Notes under the pieces: generated by a model | The model's database searches: none | Told to the model about the DNA's origin: nothing | Seen by the model: only the letters and a program-made list of their open reading frames with translations | Origin: Anaspis maculata | Taxonomy: Eukaryota; Arthropoda; Insecta; Coleoptera; Scraptiidae | Assembly (NCBI GenBank): GCA_949128115.1 | Contig: OX421967.1 | Location: 7,740,070-7,804,069, forward strand | Direction of reading: 5' to 3' | DNA length: 64,000 nt | Translations under genes and position numbers: made by a program | Part shown: positions 56,866 to 64,000 of the stretch, piece by piece | Layout of the letters: each line of letters starts with the position of its first letter | Position numbering within the stretch: position 1 is the first letter of the stretch

Positions 56866-57009
56866 AGGATCGCCGGGAGGTACGAAGTTTCCGGGGAAAA
56901 AACAAAGCCAAGGCACCTGATAAAGGTAAAGATAATGTGTGACCCACGAGTTAAAAGTCAATGATGAGTTGAAAAAAACCTTGTAGTCTGGGGGTACTCA
57001 CAACTTATT
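56866..57009. other. Spacer, nothing recognised
   Basis: A short stretch between the foldback and segment X'. No feature seen. Confidence 0.3.
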
Positions 57010-57220
57010 TGCAATTTCCAACGGCTTCACATTTCGAAAAAGCGGCCTTTTCGGTCCTCCAGAGCACATTTCATGTCAGTTACAGGGGTTCCTTGTCGCG
57101 ACTTGTTTTCTACGGAATCCATAATAATTCCATCGGACCTTCTGGCCAGACCTCCAGGAGGGGTCCGTGTTTTGATGTACGTCTTTGTTTCGGAGTTTTT
57201 CTTGCCAAATTTTCCAAAAT
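57010..57220 (-). repeat. Segment X', inverted copy of segment X
   Basis: Reverse-complement match to about 32730-32930 (TTCGAAATGTGAAG, GTCCGATGGAATTAT, GACAAG). It lies on the inner side of the second satellite array, as X does relative to the first. 57221-57454 continues without a recognisable feature. Confidence 0.55.
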
Positions 57221-57454
57221 TTCACTACAAAGACCGGCAACATTATTGAGCGTCGCAGTTGTGTGGTGCCATTTGCAAATGTCAATGTTATGTCACAGCA
57301 CTCCTTTGAGGCAATTTTTCGCGAACTTTTTGTACCATTTTTCGCGAGTGCTCTGAAATACGTTGAGATGATGCTGACAGTTATGGACGTTTTCGCAAGT
57401 AAATGTGATGATGAAAGCGGAAATCGTTACATGACATTTTTCTATCATCATTAC

Positions 57455-57510
57455 CACAAGATCCGATTGGTATTTTGAACCTATGCCAACTAGAAATAGG
57501 CAATCTGAAT
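57455..57510 (-). repeat. Satellite remnant left of the CR1/L2-like insertion
   Basis: GATCCGATTGGTATTTTGAACC through GGCAATCTGAAT is a partial ~120 bp satellite unit. It continues on the far side of the insertion at 60669 with GCATCTGTCGAGTTTC. Confidence 0.7.
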
Positions 57511-57565
<55 letters not shown>

Positions 57566-60500
57566 TTATTAAGTGTTCTTGTGCATAAACGCACTACACG
57601 AGTCAAGCAAAACAATAAGGTAAACATTTAAATTAAAATTAAAAACACACTTTATCACAGATGGGATAATATAAATCATTAACATTATCTAAACATAAAT
57701 TATCAGTTAACATTTATCACATCTCGATGAAAACGAGAGCAAACAAGCAGTCTGGACAACCTTCATCAGATATATCTACAAGAAAAAATCGCTCGGTTTC
57801 AAGCGGAAAAATTCGTCACAGCAATAAAAGGCCCTTGCGCTGAGGAACCGTCTCATCACACGGCTAAAAAGCCTCACTGGCAGATTTCTGACTGAAGTAG
57901 GCAACACGTTGAAAAATTTAGCGGCCATATGCTTCGGATTTTTTTGGCCCTTAACTAGTCGAGAAAACTGAGGCAATATATTTTCACAATTTCTGGTCTT
58001 ATAATTATGAATATTCTCGTGGGTGACGAAAAGATCTTCGTTCTGCTTCAGATACATCAGGCAGCTGTATATATACTCGCATGGAAAAGTAAGTATGTTG
58101 TTATCAATAAACGCGCTTTTACAGTCGTCCCTATACCCCAAGCCAGAAATAATCCTGACCGCCCTACGCTGCAAGCCAAAAACCCTGTACCAATCCGACG
58201 CGCCACCCCAACATAAAATTGAATAAGTCATCACGGAATGGCACAGAGCATGGTAGGCCTGCATGAGTGTAGGCCTTGAGACACTGTCCGACAACATTTG
58301 CAACGCGAATACATTTGTTGCAAGCTTACTCGACAACTTATGAACATGCACATCCCACTTCAACTTGGGATCAAAAAAAACACCCAGGAATCTAACTGAC
58401 TCGACATCCCGAAACCCTTCAAGTTCTCTCAGTCCAAAAAACATTGTGTGTGTCTTCAAGGCATTCAAAGAGAGGTGGTTGGCAGCGAACCAGGCCTCGA
58501 CGTCCGACCGAGCCAAACGACTCCTATCATCAGCGACAGAGAGATCGCTGCTACGGTTTATCACAGTTGTATCATCCGCAAAAAAAATGAATTCAGCACC
58601 ATCCACACCGCCCGGGAGATCATTTATATAGATTAAAAATAGTAATGGCCCCAATATGGACCCTTGAGGCACTCCATCTCTCACTTCCAACTCACCGGAG
58701 AGTTTTCCTCCAATAGACACCGTCTGGACCCTTCCAGAGAGATAAGACTGAACCAATTGCAAGCTTCGTTTGTCAAAATTGTAGCGTTTCAATTTTTTCA
58801 ACAAAATATCATGATTTACGCAGTCAAACGCTTTGGAAAGATCACAAAATGTTGCCGCCAAATACTGCTTGTCCTCAAAGCACTCAAGACACTTATCTAT
58901 AAAATCAAGCACAGCGTCGGTGGTATTTAAACCCCGCCTAAATCCATATTGACACGATGTAAAAAGACCATTTGTTTCAAAGTATTCTAGAATCTGCGAG
59001 TTAAGAGCCTTCTCAAAAACTTTGGACAGTATTGGCAACAATGAAATAGGTCTGAAGTTATCTATCTTAGAAGGATCACCTTTTTTGTGTAAAAGTTTGA
59101 TTACAGATTTTTTTAGTGCACTGGGAAAACGGCCCTCGCGAATGCAATGATTTACTATTTTAGTGAGAGGTATGACGATTTGTTCCTTTACAGATTTAAT
59201 TAGTTCCACATTTAGGCCATAGATATCTCTGCTCTTTTTATTTTTCAGGGAGTGCAAAATATCACGTACCTCGACAAATGACACCTCACGAAATGAGAAG
59301 TGCATCTCGCTGTTTATTTTTATGCTATCAATGTTACAATCTATAACCCCGTCGTTCAAAAGTCTACTTGATAATTCGTTTGCTACGTTGATGAAGTGAC
59401 TATTTGCGAAATCTGGTTCTATATTCTTTGGTGCAAGCGACCTACTACAGTTTTTTCTCTTACTGTTAATAATCTGCCACATAGTCTGAATTGGGCAATT
59501 TGATGATCTGATCAAGCTATCGTTATATTCTTTCTTTGCATTTTTTAATTTGCGCCTATATGCCGTCCTAAATTTATCTCTATACTCTATTAAATCCCGG
59601 GTTTCAACTTCTCGACACATTTCATTTAACAGCTTCATTCGCTCTCTCATCCCCCGCAGCTCAGGGGTACGCGTAAACCATGATGAAGCCGACGCCGACA
59701 CCGACCCCTCACAGCCCACGCGCCGAACGCTGCGTTCGGGAAAGCAGCTCCGGTATGAGTCGATTATCACTCCGAAAAACCTGTCAAACATTAAATCCGA
59801 GGTTAGGTCCGGCTCCAAAGCAAAACTCCAGTCCATCTCAGAAACACTTCCATGGAATAGATTCCCGCCCCGAGCGGTCACCGGTCTACACAGATAATAT
59901 GCCCCTCCCCCCGGCTCGTCGTCGCCAACGGCCGAAGACACACACAAACCAATAGCCCGGTGATCCGACAATCCAGCCGAATACACCCTGGACTCATTTA
60001 CATTGAAATTTACAAAAAAATTGTCGAGGCAATTTTCCCCCCTGGTGCTGTCAAAGACAGTCCGCTCAAAGCCCAACGTGGAGAAAAAGTCGCAGAGCGT
60101 CCTCGACTCACTCTGCTCCGCGCCAAACCTGACATTGAAGTCACCACACAAGATTATTTTGTTTTCTAATTTTATCAATTTTAGAGCTCTTTCTATAATT
60201 TCTTGAAACACCTCTAGGCTGCCACTCGGTGACCTGTAAACTGACAGCAAATAAATGTCGTTCTTTTGAATTTTTATAGCAGAGATCTCGCAGTGTAACT
60301 CGACAGAAAGGGCCGACAAATCCTCCAACCCCGAAACACCACCCAAACAAGACCTGGTCAGAATCATTGTGCCCCCATGAATATGATTTTGCCTGGCGAA
60401 AAATGATCCAACAGTGAAACCCTCCAGCCCGAAGCCTAGGGCCTCATCGCAAGAGAGCCAGTGCTCATTTATACACAACACATCACATGACTTATCCAGC

Positions 60501-60668
60501 AGAAACGCCTCAAGTTGATTTACCTTATTTCGGATACATTGAATATTTATATGAATTACACTGAGAAGGCTGCCAGTACCGCTACCGATAATGGACTCTT
60601 TCGCTAAAATGCTATCGTTGGCCGCTACCATCCTGGATTCTTCCCGACCGGAAGTCACCATCATCAAT
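57511..60668 (-). mobile_element. CR1/L2-like non-LTR retrotransposon, 5'-truncated, with (TCTA)n tail
   Basis: The element runs on the minus strand. Its 3' end is a run of about 14 TCTA units (GATA on the plus strand, 57511-57565), preceded by AATAAA in a ~210 base 3' untranslated region. Microsatellite tails of this kind are typical of CR1-group elements. The 5' end at about 60668 joins satellite DNA directly. ORF1 is missing while ORF2 is almost whole. Only AAT could be a target duplication. Confidence 0.8.
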
Positions 60669-60727
60669 GCATCTGTCGAGTTTCGATTTTTGACGTTTCG
60701 AGAGGCCGCCATATTGAGCTCTTGCAT
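57776..60727 (-). CDS. CR1/L2-like ORF2: endonuclease + reverse transcriptase
   Basis: A 983-codon frame without stops. The first ~20 codons (MQELNMAASRNVKNR...) are satellite DNA, so the annotated start is chimeric. The apurinic-type endonuclease spans about residues 50-265: VIHINIQCIRNK, INEHWLS, a CGDFNV motif near 195 and LSDHRAIG near 258 provide the expected N, E, D and SDH residues. The reverse transcriptase spans about 475-800: NFRPISLLPILSKVFEK, CQYGFRRGLNTTDAV, the first catalytic box FCDLSKAFDCVNHD, DGVPQGSILGPLLF and the catalytic FFADDT near 717. There is no RNase H and no C-terminal CCHC. Catalytic motifs are all present, so the protein may still be competent if expressed. Inserted in the second satellite array. 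Confidence 0.88.
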   Translation of the reverse strand: MQELNMAASRNVKNRNSTDALMMVTSGREESRMVAANDSILAKESIIGSGTGSLLSVIHINIQCIRNKVNQLEAFLLDKSCDVLCINEHWLSCDEALGFGLEGFTVGSFFARQNHIHGGTMILTRSCLGGVSGLEDLSALSVELHCEISAIKIQKNDIYLLSVYRSPSGSLEVFQEIIERALKLIKLENKIILCGDFNVRFGAEQSESRTLCDFFSTLGFERTVFDSTRGENCLDNFFVNFNVNESRVYSAGLSDHRAIGLCVSSAVGDDEPGGGAYYLCRPVTARGGNLFHGSVSEMDWSFALEPDLTSDLMFDRFFGVIIDSYRSCFPERSVRRVGCEGSVSASASSWFTRTPELRGMRERMKLLNEMCREVETRDLIEYRDKFRTAYRRKLKNAKKEYNDSLIRSSNCPIQTMWQIINSKRKNCSRSLAPKNIEPDFANSHFINVANELSSRLLNDGVIDCNIDSIKINSEMHFSFREVSFVEVRDILHSLKNKKSRDIYGLNVELIKSVKEQIVIPLTKIVNHCIREGRFPSALKKSVIKLLHKKGDPSKIDNFRPISLLPILSKVFEKALNSQILEYFETNGLFTSCQYGFRRGLNTTDAVLDFIDKCLECFEDKQYLAATFCDLSKAFDCVNHDILLKKLKRYNFDKRSLQLVQSYLSGRVQTVSIGGKLSGELEVRDGVPQGSILGPLLFLIYINDLPGGVDGAEFIFFADDTTVINRSSDLSVADDRSRLARSDVEAWFAANHLSLNALKTHTMFFGLRELEGFRDVESVRFLGVFFDPKLKWDVHVHKLSSKLATNVFALQMLSDSVSRPTLMQAYHALCHSVMTYSILCWGGASDWYRVFGLQRRAVRIISGLGYRDDCKSAFIDNNILTFPCEYIYSCLMYLKQNEDLFVTHENIHNYKTRNCENILPQFSRLVKGQKNPKHMAAKFFNVLPTSVRNLPVRLFSRVMRRFLSARAFYCCDEFFRLKPSDFFL

Positions 60728-61835
60728 TTTTCAACCTATCCGATTGGGATTCTAGAACCTATACCCACTTGGGGTGGACAACCGAGATGCATCTGTCAAA
60801 TGTGATATTTTGACAGTGTTAAGGCCGCCATGTTGAACTTTTGCAATTTTAAACCGATGCGATTGGGATTTTACACCCATACCCACTTGAGGTTCACAAT
60901 CAAAATGCATCTGTCTGATTTTGATTTTTGACGTTTCAAGAGGCCGCCATATCGAACTTTCGCATTTTTCAACCGATCCGATTGGGATTCTGAACCTCTA
61001 TAACAAATTGAAATCGGCAATCTGAATATATCTGTCAAATTTGTCATTTTGACAGTTTCAAGGCCGCTGCCATATTGAACTTTTGCATTTTCAACCGATC
61101 CGATTGGGATTTTTAACATAATAGGTACCCCCCACTTGAGGTAGACATTCGAGGTGTATCTATCAAATTTGACGTTTCGACAATTCCAAAAGGCTGTCAT
61201 ATCAAACTTTTGCATTTTCCAATCGATTCGGTTGGGATTTGAAATCTCTAACCACTTGAGACGGACAACCAAAATGAATCTGTGAAATTCTGATTATTGA
61301 CGTTTCAAGAGGCTGCCATATTGAACTTTCGCATTTTTTGACCTATCCGATCGGGATTTAGGACCTATACTTGCTTTGGTTAGGCAGTCGAAATGCATCT
61401 GTCAAATGTCAATTTTTGACGTTTCTAGAGGTCGCTATATTGATCTTTAGCATTTTTCAACCGATCTGATTGATATTTTGAGACCATAGCCACTCGAGAT
61501 TGACGATCGAAATGCATCTGTCAAATTTGAATTTTTGACAATTCGAAAGGCTGACGTTTCATCAGGCCGCCATATTGAACTTTTGCATCTTTCAACCGAT
61601 CTGATTGAGATTCAATACCTACACCCACTTGAGGTTGGCAATCAAAATGCAATTGTCAAATTCTGATTTTTGACGTTTCAAGTGGCCGCCATATTGAATT
61701 TTTGCATTGTTCAACCGATCTGATTGATATTTCCAGCCTTTACCTACTTGAAGTAGACAATTTAGATGCATCTGTCAAATTTGTTATTTTGACATTTTCA
61801 AGGCTGCCATATTGAACTACTGTATTTTTCAACAA
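60669..61835 (-). repeat. Satellite array, ~120 bp unit, inverted copy
   Basis: About nine units of the same satellite as at 31-32 kb, in the opposite orientation (GCATCTGTCAAATTTGA, TTTTTGACGTTTCAAGAGGCC, GCCATATTGAACTTTTGCAT, TTCAACCGATCCGATTGGGA). The CR1/L2-like element splits its left side. Confidence 0.85.
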
Positions 61836-61845
61836 GGAAGCCAAG

Positions 61846-62005
61846 GAATAACCTGACATTTGCCTTGAACAACAAAAAATCAACATCATGTCTACGATTC
61901 CCTTTCCACTTGTCCGGTGTCAGTGGAACAAATTCCCTGTCTACTTTTCAACCAATGCTGTCACCCAGGCGACGGCTTGCTGGCACCGGTGACAGCTAGT
62001 TACTC
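61846..62005 (-). repeat. Segment S', inverted copy of segment S
   Basis: Matches the reverse complement of 30290-30447 almost base for base (CCTTTCCACTTGTCCGG in mirrored order with TGTCAGTGGAACAAATTCCC and GTCACCCAGGCGACGGC). It directly follows the satellite. Confidence 0.8.
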
Positions 62006-62104
62006 AAACAAAAGGAGTGATCAACAGGTGGATCCCGACGTCAAGACGGACTAGACACATACCGTCTGGAGAGATGTTCGATTGTTCGTCCGTCAAAGCT
62101 GATT

Positions 62105-62315
62105 AAAATAAATAATAAAATATTATAAATGTTTTCCTCCTTATCGGCCTGCACCGGCCATAAGAGTTTTTGCACTTCATTATCACATTTACATAGCTAG
62201 AAAAATTGCAAATTGGACGAATACAAACATCCAGACTTCTTCCAGGAATCGAACTCAGGGCTCTTGCGGCCGAAAGCAGCAACGCAACCACCTGGGCCAC
62301 GAGGCCGTCATCAAA
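62105..62315 (-). mobile_element. tRNA-derived SINE
   Basis: On the minus strand the head resembles a tRNA. An A box TGGCCCAGGTGG (62288-62299) and a B box AGTTCGATTCC (62245-62255) lie about 32 bases apart, as in RNA polymerase III internal promoters. A ~100 base tRNA-unrelated body follows, and the element ends in an AT-rich tail (TTATAATATTTTATTATTT) near 62105. The head does not fold as a complete tRNA, so a tRNA gene is less likely. Source tRNA not determined. Confidence 0.65.
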
Positions 62316-62410
62316 ACTGATGAGTCTGAACCTTGGCCACCAAACACGCGACGCGATAGTTAGTCTGGATGTTAAGGGCCATAATGATTTAATTTTCATT
62401 TATTGAATTT

Positions 62411-63728
62411 AATGATTAAGCAAAGCCGTTTGGTACGAATGTTGTACATACCAATTTCTCAATTTTGAGAGGTGTTGCCAAGATGTTGATCTGTGTAAAC
62501 GCCGTATACAGGGTGATGAAAATGCAAAAATTCCAACTCATGAACTAAAAAAGTTGGAGTCATGAAAATTATCATGTAGATTCACAATTCAATGCTCATT
62601 AGGCTGAAATAAACCGCGTCTGAATATTTCCAGCCGTTTCGCCCATCATGGAATATAAGTGGAAAATCAATTGGTACAAGCAGTGATAGTCATACTCAAT
62701 GATATAAATGCAAAAATAACCGTTCTTGGTGAGTAACTTTTTGTAATTGGCCATTTGGAAATGTTAAACCCATTTTTACGAGTTTTATAGCACTTTGGCG
62801 CTTAACACGACCAAAATGACCATTATTAAGATGGAAATGGGGTTATGGAACAATCCATTATCTTGCTTGATCTGTTGAGCAATTGTGCATATCCGAAAAA
62901 AATTTGTAATACAAAAAATGACCCACCGACAAAAAAAAAACGGCAAGTCAAAAACAAAAAATTTATCAAATAAACGTATTTCCAAAACTTGTCCCATTTT
63001 TTCAGGATATTTTCAGTATATTTTGGGAATGACTGATGAAGAATCAAAATGGTTCCGTAATTCATCTTGAACAAGATATTGGATTGTTTTAATATCCCAT
63101 AGTCATCTTCACAGTGGTCATAAGGGTCGTGGTAAGCGCTGAAGTGCTGTAAAACTCGGAAAAAGGGGTCAACATTTCCTTATGGTCAATTACAAAGAGT
63201 TACTCACTGAGAACGAGTATTTTTGCATCAAGATTATTGACTTTGACCATTACTACTAGTTTCAATTGATTTTTCACTTATTCCATTATAAGCGAATTCA
63301 AAATGGCGGCCATAAGAAAAAAAGCAATCGACTGTCATATTCACAAAAATAATAGGCGAGAACGGTGGCAACACATCACATTTCATTCATGAGGTCATTC
63401 TTCGTGGAAATACAAAGATTTATCAAAATATCTTGGAAAATCACTGGATTATTGAGAAATGTTCATTTCCATGAAACCGACCACTAAGTTCAAAATATTT
63501 CAGGAACGGCTGAAAATATTCAAACACGGCCTGTCTTAGCTTGATTAGCATTGAATTGTGAATCATGGTGAATTTCATAACTCCAATTTCTTTGGTTCAT
63601 GAGTTGGAATTTTTGCATTTTTGATCACCTGTATACGGCCTCTGCACGGACCGATATCTTGGCAACACCTCTCAAAATTAAGGCATGGGTATGTACAACA
63701 TTCGTACCAAACGGCACTGCCTAATCAT
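62411..63728. repeat. Foldback element, ~640 bp arms, with mirrored TATACAGGGTG
   Basis: Ends AATGATTA (62411) and TAATCATT (63728) open arms that share GCCGTTTGGTACGAATGTTG, TACATACC, GAGAGGTGTTGCCAAGAT and GTATACAGGGTGATGAAAAT (62508; mirrored with one base lost near 63628). Matching continues with AATTCCAACTCATGAAC, CAATTCAATGCT-like and TAACAAAAGTTACTCA-like blocks to a centre near 63050. The motif is ~100 bases inside the ends. Confidence 0.82.
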
Positions 63729-64000
63729 TATATGCAAGGTGGTTGGCGCCTAACATCCGGACTAAGTAATAAGAGCTGAAATAGCCGCAAAAAAAGCTCA
63801 GTGGGATTTTCGGGGATTTCAAATACGTACACAGTGGAAGATGGAATTCTGAGATGATAGCAACTTCAAAATTGAATGATCTGATTTTTTCTACCACAAA
63901 ACTTATCTCTACTGCACTGTTGAGTATGAACTGAGAAAAGGACTTTGAAAGGAGAAAAGGCTGTTGAAATTTCACTGGAACATGTAGACCAGTCAAATAA
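63729..64000. other. No recognised gene at right edge
   Basis: A minus-strand frame of 91 codons (63721-63996) is hydrophobic-poor and carries no domain. I see nothing I can support. Confidence 0.3.

Overview
This window looks like intergenic DNA of an insect. It is AT-rich and repeat-dense. Its coding content is spliced genes and eukaryotic transposons: three chemoreceptor genes of the insect gustatory receptor (Gr) type, retroelements of several classes (non-LTR elements of an I/Nimb-like and a CR1/L2-like type, Ty3/Gypsy, BEL/Pao), a tRNA-derived SINE, and many inverted-repeat DNA elements. I cannot fix the insect order from sequence alone. No bacterial operons, rRNA genes or CRISPR arrays are seen.

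Layout. 0-3 kb: the 3' part of a non-LTR retrotransposon (reverse transcriptase plus RNase H) running in from the left edge. 3.8-5.9 kb: two foldback elements. 6.3-6.9 kb: a GC-rich minisatellite. 7.9-9.2 kb: Gr gene 1 (+, two exons). 11.3-12.6 kb: a LINE tail and a three-exon SWIM-zinc-finger pseudogene. 12.8-16.1 kb: a TA-flanked element carrying a 2.2 kb palindrome. 16.6 kb: a THAP relic. 18.8-20.7 kb: a Gypsy relic folded back on its own gag. 20.7-29 kb: tandem repeats and two more inverted-repeat elements. 30.3-32.9 kb: a composite block (segment S, a ~120 bp satellite, segment X) that recurs in inverted order at 57.0-62.0 kb. 33.7 kb: BEL integrase relic. 34.2-37.5 kb: a segmental duplication with Gr gene 2 (-). 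37.5-41.8 kb: decayed Gypsy. 41.8-47.8 kb: foldbacks, a second Gypsy RT relic and a Gr relic that keeps the intron but not the exons. 48.0-54.6 kb: a second and third copy of the duplication unit, interrupted by a tandem repeat family and carrying Gr gene 3 (-). 55.5-56.9 kb: foldback. 57.5-60.7 kb: a nearly complete CR1/L2-like ORF2 inserted in the satellite. 62.1-63.7 kb: SINE and a last foldback.

The only host genes that look intact are the three Gr genes. Genes 2 and 3 are recent duplicates (about 96% identical in exon 1, 17 amino-acid changes in 285). The most distinctive large-scale pattern is a set of long palindromic elements scattered across the window. They carry the motif TATAC(A/C)GGGTG in mirrored positions, often with matching sequence on both sides of the motif.
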